Below are positions 1 to 8,172 of a DNA stretch of 37,928 nt, piece after piece. Both the position numbers and the translations under genes were made by a program. Origin of the DNA: Pseudomonadota bacterium (lineage in GTDB: Bacteria; Pseudomonadota; Alphaproteobacteria; Sphingomonadales; Sphingomonadaceae). The notes under the pieces are model-generated. The model made no database searches. It saw nothing but the letters and a program-made list of their open reading frames with translations, and was not told where the DNA came from. Location of the stretch: the NCBI GenBank assembly GCA_023458055.1, contig JAEXAW010000047.1, positions 1 through 37,928 on the forward strand. Reading direction: 5' to 3'. The number at the start of each line of letters is the position of its first letter. Positions within the stretch are counted from its first letter, which is position 1.

Positions 1-52
1 CAAGCTGCGCTTGGCGGTCCCCCTCCCCATTGCTACGCAACGGGGAGGATCT
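1..52. repeat. Partial intergenic hairpin repeat at window start
   Basis: The window opens inside one of the dispersed repeats. The run ggtccccctccccattgc followed by tacgcaacggggaggat recurs near 3510-3547, 4880-4913, 33280-33317 and 37519-37553. It folds as a hairpin (ccccattgc / gcaacgggg). It lies downstream of the stop of the minus-strand TPM gene and is cut by the window edge. Confidence 0.8.
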
Positions 53-78
53 TTATACTAGCGAGGGTGGGTTCCGCC

Positions 79-807
79 TCACTGTCCCTTGGTCGCAGCC
101 TCGATGGCCGCTGCGGCTTTTTTGTCGGCGGCGACCTTTGCGGCTTCGACATTGGCGCGGGTGTCGTTGGGGATGGCGGCGAGGAGGTCGGCGATGGCGA
201 CCGCGCCGGCTTCGATCCCGCCCGCAAAATTGCCGGTCTTGAACTCAGGGATCATGGTTTGATCGATCAGCTTTTGCGCGGCTTCCTTGCCGAGAGCAGC
301 ATCGAGGCCAATGCCGCGATCAAGCGTCATTTGCTTGTCATCAGGCGCGACCAGCAGCAGCAGGCCATCGCCATAGCCGGGGCGGCCCAGCTCCCATTTG
401 CGCGCCAGTGCTGCGGCATAATCGGCGGCCTCGACCCCGCCGAGGCTCTTCACCGTCACCACCGCCATCGGATGGCCCGATTTGGCTTCGACCGCTTTCA
501 GCTTTTCAGCGATTTTTCCTTCAACCTCGGGCGGGAGCACGTCCGCGCCATCGGCGACGCTGGCCTTGGCCGGCGCGGTGGCGAGCGCCTTGTCGAGCGC
601 CGCCTGCTTCGCCGCCGGATCGCCTGGAGCAGCGCTGGTCGCGGCTTTGTCGGCCGCTGGAGCCTCGGCCGACTTGTCGGTCGCTCCGCCCGAACAAGCG
701 CCCGCGAGCGCCATCAGGCCGGTGGCTGCGCCAAGCAAAAAGCCACGGCGAAGCAGGGTTGAAAAGGCGGCAGAGCCGGGGTGATGGGGGGAGAGCATTT
801 GTGTCAT
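79..807 (-). CDS. TPM-domain protein with Tat/lipoprotein-like signal
   Basis: A 242-residue exported protein. The N-terminus has a twin-arginine-like stretch (LRRGFLLGA, Arg20-Arg21), a hydrophobic run and LAGAC with Cys38, so it may be a Tat-exported protein or lipoprotein; the lipobox is imperfect. After an Ala-rich linker, residues about 80-215 look like a TPM domain (YgcG/Psb32 family), including GYGDGLLLLVAPDD followed by an amphipathic helical C-terminus. TPM domains face the periplasm or lumen, and some have phosphatase activity; the bacterial role is poorly known. There is no C-terminal membrane helix. I chose the ATG at 807; the longer open frame upstream runs through the divergent promoter region and lacks a signal-like start. 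The ribosome site is weak. Export is an inference. Confidence 0.75.
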   Translation of the reverse strand: MTQMLSPHHPGSAAFSTLLRRGFLLGAATGLMALAGACSGGATDKSAEAPAADKAATSAAPGDPAAKQAALDKALATAPAKASVADGADVLPPEVEGKIAEKLKAVEAKSGHPMAVVTVKSLGGVEAADYAAALARKWELGRPGYGDGLLLLVAPDDKQMTLDRGIGLDAALGKEAAQKLIDQTMIPEFKTGNFAGGIEAGAVAIADLLAAIPNDTRANVEAAKVAADKKAAAAIEAATKGQ

Positions 808-961
808 AGAGCAGAGCTTATCGCGCTTTTTCCACCGCAACCAGTCCCTTTTTGTTGCGCTTATTTTGCGTATTTTGCGTCGTTCATCGTAATGTAACAT
901 TATCTCATTGATTAAGGCGAGAATCTTGATAGTTTTGCGCAAGGTTGGAGGAGAGACGATT
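808..961. promoter_or_regulatory. Divergent promoter region, TPM gene / VWA gene
   Basis: A 154-bp AT-richer gap between two divergent genes, the only place both can be promoted from. It contains a short tandem duplication of tattttgcg (about 863-880) and an AT-rich patch around 885-910. A strong ribosome site (ggaggaga, about 947-954) decides the VWA start at 962. I could not assign specific -35/-10 boxes. Confidence 0.5.
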
Positions 962-3082
962 ATGCCCCAGGGGAAGATCACCGAAACCCGTATCAGAGCC
1001 GCTTGGAATAGCGGCGTTTCCGCGAAAATGCTGGCCATCGCAGCCAGCCTGTCCCTGCTTGCCGGGCCAACCGTGCCGCTGGCGAGCGCACAGACCGGGG
1101 CTAATAGCCAGCGCACGCTGCCGACGCTCCCGCCGATCCGCGACGACAGCCCGGTCAAATGCCGTCCGCTTGAATATCTTGAGCCGGTCATTGTCGGCGG
1201 CCGCTTCAAAGGCAACCGATACGCCACAACCCCGCCGATGACCGCGCCCACGGTCGTGCCTACTCCACCACCGCCGCCATCACCTGTGGTCAGTGCACCC
1301 CCGCCGCCCTCTGCACCCGATATCGTCGTTTCGGGTCAAAAGCGTGTGCGAACGACTTACTCAACGCCAATCGCCGTGACCACAATCGGCTCTGCTAATA
1401 TCGGTGGGTCCGTCAACACCGACCGCGAACGCTATGCGGGCGAGGCCGTCTCCACAGTGAAAGCGGTCGCGGCGGAACCCGTCTCCACCTTCTCGGTCGA
1501 TGTCGACACGGGAAGCTATGCCAATGTGCGCCGCTTCCTCAACCAGGGCCAATTGCCCCCGCAAGCCGCCGTCCGCACCGAGGAAATTCTCAACTATTTC
1601 CGCTATGATTATGCCAAGCCGGAAACGCGCAGCATCCCCTTTTCGGTTTCGACCGACATGGCGACCACCCCGTGGAATCCCAACTCGCGGCTCTTGAGGA
1701 TCGGCATTAACGGCTATGATATTCCCAAGGCCGAACGCCCCGCCACCAACCTTGTGTTCCTGGTCGATGTGTCGGGGTCGATGTCGAGCAAGGACAAGCT
1801 CCCGCTGGTCCGCGATGCACTCAGCCAATTGGCCGATAACCTCACCCGGAAAGACAAGGTTTCGATTGTCGTTTATGCGGGCGCAGCCGGGATTGTGCTC
1901 GAGCCGACCAATAATCCGATCTATGTGAAACAGGCGCTTTCCTGCCTCGAAGCGGGCGGGTCGACCGCAGGCGGGCAAGGCATGGAACTCGCTTATGCGA
2001 CCGCGCAGAAAAACTTCATCAAAGGCGGCGTCAACCGCGTCATCATGGCCACCGATGGCGATTTCAACGTCGGCATTTCTTCCACTGAAGGCATTGAACA
2101 GATCGTCAAAAAGAACCGCGAAAGCGGGATTACCCTCACCACGCTGGGCTTTGGTCAGGGCAATTATAATGAAGCGATGATGGAAAAGGTCGCCGATATC
2201 GGCAACGGCAATTATGCCTATATTGACGGGCTTTCCGAAGCGCAAAAGGTGCTGTCCGATGAAATGGCGGGGACGATTTTCACCATCGCCAAGGATGTCA
2301 AAATCCAGATCGAATTCAACCCGGCGGCGGTCAGCGAATATCGCCTGATCGGTTATGAAAACCGCATCCTGAACGAACAGGATTTCGACAATGACAAGGT
2401 CGATGCGGGCGATATCGGATCGGGGCATCAGGTGACCGCGCTGTATGAAATCATCCCTGCGGGCGCCAAAGGCTGGCTTCCCGCACGCCGTTATGATGCC
2501 AATAAAGTCGCCGGAAAACCGGGCCCGGCGAACGAACTCGCCTGGCTCAAATTGCGCTATAAATTGCCCGATGGCGATGCGTCGAAGCTGATCGAACGTG
2601 CGGTGCCGGTGGCGATGATCCGGCAGGCAAGCGCGCCTTCGGGCGATATGGGCTTTGCGGTGGCGGTCGCCGCCTTCGGGCAGAAATTGCGCGGCGATAC
2701 GACGCTGGGTAATCTCGGCTGGGGCGATATTACGCGGCTGGCGGGAAGCCCGTGGCAACCGCTGCGCAAGGAATTTGTCGGCCTCGTGGGCAAGGCCGAA
2801 GCCCTTGATAAGCCGGGGCGGATCCAGCCTTATGATCCGCTCCCGCCCGAGCCGCTCCCCCTGCCGCAACCGCGTGCGGACGCATGCGGCGCGAGCAAGG
2901 TGCAAGCTTATGTCGGCCAACTCGCCACCCCCGCCGCCCGCCGCGCCATCGCACAAACCAGCGGTGCTCAAGGCATACGCTGGATCGAACCCGGCATGGC
3001 GGTGACAATGGATTATCGCGAGGATCGGCTGAATGCCGAATTGAGCGGACAGGGCGTGATCAATCGCCTGAGTTGCGGCTAA
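962..3082 (+). CDS. VWA-domain protein (YfbK-like, DUF3520 C-terminus)
   Basis: A 706-residue exported protein with a von Willebrand type A domain. A signal peptide ends near ASAQ (residues 41-44), followed by a Pro-rich linker (about 90-120) and DIVVSGQKR (120-128). Next come the N-terminal module typical of this family (VSTFSVDVDTGSYANVRRFL), the VWA domain with MIDAS D269-x-S271-x-S273, and a C-terminal DUF3520-like region. MIDAS domains bind a divalent cation and mediate protein contacts; the partner is unknown, and a periplasmic or surface location is inferred. The start is ATG 962 because of the preceding ggagga; an in-frame ATG at 908 lacks such a site. The last codons and stop belong to a 31-bp unit repeated twice more downstream. 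The divergent neighbour is also an envelope protein. Confidence 0.85.
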   Translation: MPQGKITETRIRAAWNSGVSAKMLAIAASLSLLAGPTVPLASAQTGANSQRTLPTLPPIRDDSPVKCRPLEYLEPVIVGGRFKGNRYATTPPMTAPTVVPTPPPPPSPVVSAPPPPSAPDIVVSGQKRVRTTYSTPIAVTTIGSANIGGSVNTDRERYAGEAVSTVKAVAAEPVSTFSVDVDTGSYANVRRFLNQGQLPPQAAVRTEEILNYFRYDYAKPETRSIPFSVSTDMATTPWNPNSRLLRIGINGYDIPKAERPATNLVFLVDVSGSMSSKDKLPLVRDALSQLADNLTRKDKVSIVVYAGAAGIVLEPTNNPIYVKQALSCLEAGGSTAGGQGMELAYATAQKNFIKGGVNRVIMATDGDFNVGISSTEGIEQIVKKNRESGITLTTLGFGQGNYNEAMMEKVADIGNGNYAYIDGLSEAQKVLSDEMAGTIFTIAKDVKIQIEFNPAAVSEYRLIGYENRILNEQDFDNDKVDAGDIGSGHQVTALYEIIPAGAKGWLPARRYDANKVAGKPGPANELAWLKLRYKLPDGDASKLIERAVPVAMIRQASAPSGDMGFAVAVAAFGQKLRGDTTLGNLGWGDITRLAGSPWQPLRKEFVGLVGKAEALDKPGRIQPYDPLPPEPLPLPQPRADACGASKVQAYVGQLATPAARRAIAQTSGAQGIRWIEPGMAVTMDYREDRLNAELSGQGVINRLSCG

Positions 3083-3144
3083 GGGCGCGATTAACCGGCT
3101 GAGTTACGGCTAGGGGCGCGATTAACCGACTGATATACGGCTAG
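3052..3144 (+). repeat. 31-bp tandem repeat, three copies, spanning a stop codon
   Basis: Copies lie at 3052-3082, 3083-3113 and 3114-3144. Each begins ggg-cg(t/c)-gat and ends acggctag or gcggctaa. The first copy is the last 10 codons and stop of the VWA gene; the other two are noncoding. Copies 2 and 3 resemble each other more than either resembles copy 1. Confidence 0.9.
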
Positions 3145-3720
3145 GGCGTGGAAGCCTTCACCCTCCCTTTTAGGGAGGGTCAAAAAACGGCACGTTTTTT
3201 GGGGTGGGTATCGAACGCTGCCACCAACGCTTGCCCCCCCCCCCGAAGCCGCGTTCCGCGCCTTCGACCCTCCCTTTTAGGGAGGGTAAGAGCCCGCAAT
3301 AGCTCCTCCCTGTTCATAGCTCCTCCCTGTTCGCCAAAGGCGAATGGGGAGGTGGCAGCCCGCAGGGCTGACGGAGGGGTCGTCCGCGACCAGCGGACGG
3401 AATGGTTTACGCACCGCCGATGGAACGCTTTTTCCAACGATTGCAAACTGAACCGGCAACGTCGCCCGCTCGGCTCCGCCTCGCGACCCCTCCACCACCG
3501 CCTGCGGCGGCGGTCCCCCTCCCCATTGCTGCGCAACGGGGAGGATCTAATCGCTCCTCCCTGTTCGCCATAGGCGAATGGGGAGGTGGCGCGCTCCCGC
3601 AAGGGAGCGTGACGGAGGGGTCGCCTGCGCCAGCAGGCGGAACGGTTTACACGCCGCTAAACGGGGAGGACTTTGGTCCCACCCCTCCCCCATCCCAACC
3701 TCGATCAATGGTTAATAATT
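3145..3720. repeat. Intergenic hairpin-repeat cluster 1
   Basis: No gene seen. It holds both repeat families of this contig. Family A (about 3165-3295) has ccctccc(n)gggaggg arms around a caaaaaacggcacg segment and ggggtgggta. Family B (about 3302-3700) has cctccctgttcgcc...ggcgaatggggagg, then tgacggaggggtcg, and its mirror image cgacccctccaccaccg with ggtccccctccccattg. A short slip duplication of agctcctccctgttc lies at 3301-3332. Short open frames here are by-products of the GC-rich repeats. Confidence 0.85.
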
Positions 3721-3777
3721 AGGAGACCAGCAGTTTTTGCCCTATAGTCTTGTTCTAACTGGAGTCGGGGAAATTGT

Positions 3778-3960
3778 ATGGACCGTGTGGATACCGCCAT
3801 CAATGACGTCTCGGTCAACCTGATCGATGCTCATTTGTTACCCGAACAGCGTTTTCGGGCCATCCGTGATGTGGCGGATGCGCTGCTGCGCGATCTTGAG
3901 CAGCACCCGGTCGTGACGCATGTGAGTGCCGGGGCCGTGCGCCGCCGCGTGCGCGTCTGA
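3778..3960 (+). CDS. Small hypothetical protein (60 aa)
   Basis: Not recognised. The start codon follows ggagtcgggg about 10 nt upstream, a usable ribosome site, and the ORF starts right after a repeat cluster. The product is soluble and helix-prone, with a central acidic part (RAIRDVADALLRDLEQH) and a very basic tail (RRRVRV). There are no cysteines and no signal peptide. It precedes the YqaA-like gene by 81 bp and could be co-transcribed with it. Coding status rests on start context and codon use only. Confidence 0.45.
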   Translation: MDRVDTAINDVSVNLIDAHLLPEQRFRAIRDVADALLRDLEQHPVVTHVSAGAVRRRVRV

Positions 3961-4041
3961 TTCAGGGCGGCGCGCCCGCGCCCGGCAATCTCCTGCAAAT
4001 TCGCTTTCCATTCCGCCGCTTCCCCGCTAGGGCGCGGGGCC

Positions 4042-4695
4042 ATGATCAAGCGCCTGTATGACTGGACGATGAGCCTTGCCAACCACCGCCATGCGGAATG
4101 GTGGCTCGGCTTTATCAGCTTTGTGGAATCAAGCTTTTTTCCGATTCCCCCCCATCCGTTGCTCGGCCTGATGTGCCTTGCGCGGCCGGAACGCGCGATC
4201 CGTTATGGCATCATCACCACGCTGACCTCTGTGCTGGGCGGATTGTTCGGCTATGCGATCGGCTATTTCGCGTTCGAAGCGCTCGGCCAATCGATCCTGT
4301 CGGCGCTGCATCTGACCGAAAGCTTCCCCAAGGCGGCCTGTTATCTGCGCGATTATGGCGCGGAAATCATCCTGGTGAAGGGCGCAACGCCGATCCCGTT
4401 CAAGCTCATCACGCTGACCGCAGGCTTCATCCACATGGATTTGTGGACCTTCATCTGGGCAAGCCTGGTGAGCCGCGGCTTCCAGTTCCTGCTGGTCGGC
4501 TTCCTGTTCTGGAAATTCGGCGCGCCGATCAAGGCGTTTTTGGAAAAATACCTCACCGCGATTTCGATTGCGTTCGTCGTGCTCCTCGTCGGCGGCTTCG
4601 TGCTGGCCGGCCAGCTTTCGGGCAGCGGCGCCAGCACCAGCGAAAAATGCGCGAGCGCCACGATGGAAAGCATAATGGCGGATAAGCCGGTTTAA
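4042..4695 (+). CDS. YqaA/DedA-family (VTT domain) inner-membrane protein
   Basis: A 217-residue multi-pass membrane protein. The N-terminal part carries the family pattern WWLGFISFVESSFFPIPPHP. Hydrophobic segments follow around residues 50-80, 100-130 (ILVKGATPIPFKLITLTAGF, with the conserved G-x-TPIPFK turn), 135-160 and 170-195. It belongs to the SNARE-associated/DedA superfamily, YqaA branch, whose members are linked to lipid transport and membrane homeostasis; the specific substrate is unknown. Length is normal for YqaA-type proteins. The C-terminal 20 residues are polar with one Cys. It is followed at once by a repeat cluster. Confidence 0.85.
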   Translation: MIKRLYDWTMSLANHRHAEWWLGFISFVESSFFPIPPHPLLGLMCLARPERAIRYGIITTLTSVLGGLFGYAIGYFAFEALGQSILSALHLTESFPKAACYLRDYGAEIILVKGATPIPFKLITLTAGFIHMDLWTFIWASLVSRGFQFLLVGFLFWKFGAPIKAFLEKYLTAISIAFVVLLVGGFVLAGQLSGSGASTSEKCASATMESIMADKPV

Positions 4696-5153
4696 ACCAA
4701 ACTCCTCCCTGTTCGCTGTAAGCGAATGGGGAGGTGGCGCGCGCGTCAGCGCGTGACGGAGGGGGCGGCGGCGCGCAGCGCTGCCGCAATGGTTTACGCC
4801 GTCCTTCTGAGGGGCGCGCTAAGAGGAACCGCCGCCCGCTCGGCTCCGCCTCGCGACCCCTCCACCATCCTGTCGGATGGTCCCCCTCCCCATTGCTGCG
4901 CAACGGGGAGGATCTGGCGCGTCGCTGCCACTACCCTGTTTGATCTAAGCGAATAGCGAAGAATTTGGCGCTTCGCTTGCCACCCTCCCTTTTCAGGGAG
5001 GGTCAAAAAACGGCATGTTTTTTGGGGTGGGTAGCGGCAGCGCACGAACGAGAGGCTTTACCCACCCCGAAAAATCTTTGATTTTTCGACCCTCCCTAGC
5101 ACGGGAGGGTAAAGGCCTTTTGCTGCCCCTCGCTATGGCGACCCTTTGCCGCC
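4696..5153. repeat. Intergenic hairpin-repeat cluster 2
   Basis: No gene seen. Family B at about 4700-4915 contains the hairpin ttcgctgtaagcgaa at 4712-4726 and cgcgcgtcagcgcgtgacgg. Family A at about 4979-5115 contains caaaaaacggcatg and the reverse module ttacccaccccgaaaaatc. It sits between convergent genes, so these hairpins may also end transcription from both sides. Confidence 0.85.
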
Positions 5154-6497
5154 CTACCGCACCAGGGCCATAATATCCTGGGGCTTCCCGTCCTTGCGCA
5201 GTTCCACCATTACCTCGGGGCGGCGCGGTCCGGCGCGGCCTATCGGCGCGCCTGCCACCACCTCGTCGCCGACGCGCACGCTGGTGCTGATGAGGTTGGT
5301 GACGAGGCTGGTCCAGCCGCCCTTATGTTCGATGATGAGGATCGAGCCGAAGCCGCGATAGGGCCCCGCAAAGGCGATCCGGCCCGCGGCGGGCGCGACC
5401 ACTTGCGCGCCCGATGGCGCCGCGATGGTAAGCCCGCGCGAGCGCACGCCGCTTGCCGAAATTTCGCCGAGGCCCGCGACCACCTCGCCCACCACCGGCA
5501 GGCGATAGGCGAGCGGCGGCGGCGCATCGCGCTTGCCGGCCCCATTAAATGCCTGTCCATCGCCCAGCGTTTCAAACGAGGGGAGCGCGCTCGCCTCGGG
5601 CGCGGGCGGGCGCAGCAGCGGTCCATCAAGCGCGGCCAGATCGGCGCGCACCTCGGCATCGGCGCGCAACCCTTCCATAAGATCGACAATATCGCGCGCT
5701 TTTTCGCCCATCGCCACCGCGCGGGTCGATTCAACGTCCGCCGATGAATTAAGCGCGCGCGCCTGAATGCGCTGCTCCTGCTCCAGCCTTGCGAGCGCGC
5801 CGCGCTGTGCCGCGAGCCGCTCGCGCGCCGAGGCCAAAGTGCGCAGCGCGAGCTCCGCTTCGGCCTTGAGCGCGCGGCTCTTGCTCATCTCCGAGCGCAG
5901 TCCGGCGGTGCGCTGTTCGATCGCGGGAAGCGTGCTGTCGAGGATCGCGCGGGCATGGACGAGATCGTCAATCGTGCCGGGCTGGGCGAGCACGCTGATC
6001 GCGGGTTTGCGCGCGAGCAATTGCAGCATCGCGGTCAGTTGGACGACGGGCTGTTGCTCATCCGCGAGCCGCGCGCGCTGCACAGTCTGGGCGTGCTGGG
6101 CAAGCGCAAATTCGGCTTGGGCCGCGGCCATATCGGCTTCGGCAGACTGGATCCGCGCGGCGATGGCGGCGGCGGCAAAATGCGCCTTGTCGCTGTTGGA
6201 GGTGGCGGCATTGGCTTGCGCTTCCAGCGCCCGGCTGCGTTCCAGCGCAGCCTTGGATTGCGCGCGCGCGGCGGCGAGCGCCTGCTCCTGCTCGGCCATG
6301 CTGAGCGCCGAGGCTGCAGCGGGCGTAATCGATGCGGAGGCGCGCACCTGATCGGCGGGAAGCGCGGCTGGCGCGGCGGGTTTGAGGAGCGCAAAGCCAA
6401 GCGCGCCGAGCCCCAGCGCCGCCACGCCCGCAGCCACGACCATCGGCACGCCCCTCCCGGCCATCACCGCCCGCCACCGCTTGCCATCCGCTATCAT
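5154..6497 (-). CDS. EnvC-like murein hydrolase activator with degenerate LytM domain
   Basis: A 447-residue envelope protein with one N-terminal membrane anchor or signal (VPMVVAAGVAALGLGALGF). A long Ala/Glu/Arg-rich coiled coil occupies about 60-280, and a LytM/M23 fold about 320-447. In active M23 enzymes the domain begins H-x-G-x-D and later has an H-x-H motif. Here the matching segments read RSRGLTIAAP and SLVTNL, so the metal ligands appear missing, as in E. coli EnvC, which activates amidases at the division septum. That role is inferred. It lies on the same strand as and downstream of rlmH, an order I associate with sphingomonads, but ahpC/ahpF and repeats now lie between them. It could extend another few residues, but the ATG at 6497 fits. 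Confidence 0.8.
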   Translation of the reverse strand: MIADGKRWRAVMAGRGVPMVVAAGVAALGLGALGFALLKPAAPAALPADQVRASASITPAAASALSMAEQEQALAAARAQSKAALERSRALEAQANAATSNSDKAHFAAAAIAARIQSAEADMAAAQAEFALAQHAQTVQRARLADEQQPVVQLTAMLQLLARKPAISVLAQPGTIDDLVHARAILDSTLPAIEQRTAGLRSEMSKSRALKAEAELALRTLASARERLAAQRGALARLEQEQRIQARALNSSADVESTRAVAMGEKARDIVDLMEGLRADAEVRADLAALDGPLLRPPAPEASALPSFETLGDGQAFNGAGKRDAPPPLAYRLPVVGEVVAGLGEISASGVRSRGLTIAAPSGAQVVAPAAGRIAFAGPYRGFGSILIIEHKGGWTSLVTNLISTSVRVGDEVVAGAPIGRAGPRRPEVMVELRKDGKPQDIMALVR

Positions 6498-6539
6498 GGC
6501 GCTGGCCTATAGCAGCGCGGATTCGGCGGGGCTAGGGGG

Positions 6540-7090
6540 GTGAGGTTGCGCGGGTCCGGGAGCGAGAGAGGGAGGGAGCCTAGCGCGACGGAGGTCCACC
6601 CTCCCTTCCAGGGAGGGTCAAAAGGCGGCACGCCTTTTGGGGTGGGTAGGGGGCACCCATGACCGAGACGTTTTACCCAACCCGAAGCCGCGTTCCGCGC
6701 CTTCGACCCTCCCTTGCAAGGGAGGGTGGGAGCGTAGCGCCACGCACCTCCCCATTCGCCTAAGGCGAACAGGGAGGAGCTTTGTGACCTCACGATCCTC
6801 CCTGTCGCCGAAGGCGATGGGGAGGGGGACCGCCAAGCGCAGCTTGGTGGTGGAGGGGTCGCCTGCGGCTAGCAGGCGGAATGGTGTAAGCTGAAGGCGG
6901 GTGCGCGCCTATTCGCCGCGCGGGGTGCAGGCCTATGCAGCACGCCGCCGCCTAAACCATTCCGCTCGGCTGCGCCTCGCGCCCCCTCCACCCCCCGCTA
7001 CGCGGGCGGTCCCCATCCCCCCGAGCTTCGCTCGCGGGGAGGAACTGGAAGCACGCCCGCCCCTAAATCGCCCGCCTTCATCACTCCTCG
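6540..7090. repeat. Intergenic hairpin-repeat cluster 3
   Basis: No gene seen. A family A pair at about 6598-6733 has caaaaggcggcacg and ggggtgggta, then the reverse module. Family B at about 6740-7045 includes ttcgcctaaggcgaa and tcgccgaaggcga, two versions of the same hairpin with different tips, plus a diverged copy with ggtccccatccccccgagc. Confidence 0.85.
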
Positions 7091-7348
7091 CCCTTTAATC
7101 GAATAAACCGATTAACCTGGTCAAGATTCCCCATGAGCATTTTCGCGTGCCATGCCCTATATGAGCCTTGCCGGGTTGGTGCGGTGTTGGTTTTTGCCGA
7201 GTCTCTTTTTTCAAAAAGCGGCTCCAGCAGATAACGCCGCAGCCGCGCAGCATTTCCTCGAAGCGGGGAAAGGATGAAGGCCGGGAGCGTTGCGCCCGCG
7301 TTTCCGCATCCGCCCGCTTCATCGTCACAAGAGAAAGGCCATATCATC
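7091..7348 (+). promoter_or_regulatory. Upstream region of ahpC
   Basis: About 258 bp free of family A/B repeats, AT-richer near 7096-7130 and containing a small palindrome ttttttcaaaaa around 7207-7218. It must hold the ahpC promoter. The ahpC ribosome site is gagaaagg (7331-7338). I could not identify a convincing OxyR site by eye. Confidence 0.4.
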
Positions 7349-7912
7349 ATGGGTATCATTGGTTCGGAACTGAAACCGTTTAACGCAACGGCTTATTATC
7401 AGGGCAAATTTGTCGATGTGTCGGACGCTGACACCAAGGGCAAATGGGCGGTGTTCTTCTTCTATCCGGCCGACTTCACCTTTGTCTGCCCGACCGAACT
7501 CGAAGACCTTGCCGCGCAATATGACGGCCTCAAGAAGATGGACGTCGAGGTTTATTCGGTCTCGACCGACACCCATTTCAGCCACAAGGCCTGGCATGAT
7601 TCGTCGGAAGCGATTGGCAAGATCAACTATTATATGCTCGGCGACCAGTCGGGCCAGATCACCAATAATTTCGGCGTGATGCGCGAAGGCGCGGGCCTTG
7701 CCGACCGTGCGACCTTCGTGGTCGATCCCGATGGCGTGATCCAGATCATGGAAATCACCTCGGAAGGCGTTGGCCGTAACGCTGAAGAACTGGTCCGCAA
7801 GATCAAGGCTGCGCAATATGTCCGCGCGCATCCGGGTGAAGTATGCCCGGCCAAGTGGGAAGAAGGCGAAAAGACGCTCGCTCCCTCGCTTGATCTTGTC
7901 GGCAAGATCTAA
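7349..7912 (+). CDS. ahpC: Alkyl hydroperoxide reductase subunit C (peroxiredoxin)
   Basis: A 187-residue typical 2-Cys peroxiredoxin that reduces H2O2, organic peroxides and peroxynitrite in the cytoplasm, and is re-reduced by AhpF encoded downstream. Peroxidatic Cys47 sits in DFTFVCPTELEDL and resolving Cys166 in HPGEVCPAKW. The catalytic Pro/Thr and the GGxG-less bacterial AhpC C-terminus fit the normal length. The ATG at 7349 is preceded by gagaaagg; an in-frame ATG 75 nt upstream would add a non-homologous Pro-rich extension and was rejected. ahpF begins 260 bp downstream beyond a repeat, so the pair may be one transcript with an attenuating hairpin region between them. Confidence 0.97.
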   Translation: MGIIGSELKPFNATAYYQGKFVDVSDADTKGKWAVFFFYPADFTFVCPTELEDLAAQYDGLKKMDVEVYSVSTDTHFSHKAWHDSSEAIGKINYYMLGDQSGQITNNFGVMREGAGLADRATFVVDPDGVIQIMEITSEGVGRNAEELVRKIKAAQYVRAHPGEVCPAKWEEGEKTLAPSLDLVGKI

Positions 7913-7949
7913 GCTGACATAAAGTTAGGCGCCGGGCTACTGCCCCCGA

Positions 7950-8150
7950 TCCCCCCCGCCCCGGCGCCGACTCTCGTCCAAACTCCTCCCCGGAACGGGG
8001 AGGGGGACCGCACGAGCGACCCACGTAGTGGGGCGTGAGATGCGGTGGAGGGGATTGGGCAAACCGCCATCTCATCTACGCAATCCCCTCCACCACTGCC
8101 TTCGGCAGCGGTCCCCCTCCCCCTGCGGGGGAGGAATTGCGGGGAGGATT
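7950..8150. repeat. Repeat between ahpC and ahpF
   Basis: A variant of family B: cggaacggggagggggacc, gtggaggggattgggc, then the mirrored half with caatcccctccaccactgcc and ggtccccctccccctgcgg. The two halves are inverted copies, so the transcript between ahpC and ahpF could form a long imperfect stem. This may explain unequal ahpC/ahpF expression; that is inference. Confidence 0.75.
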
Positions 8151-8172
8151 TAAGAATTGAAGGAACCCCGCC

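Noticed and set aside
1361..2971. Long open frame of 536 codons antisense to the VWA gene
   Set aside because: It mirrors a clear VWA/DUF3520 gene; high-GC codon use produces long antisense frames. No family motif or ribosome site.
3148..3573. 141-codon and other frames in the intergenic repeats
   Set aside because: Pro/Arg-rich translations of hairpin repeats recur in many gaps; they reflect composition, not genes.
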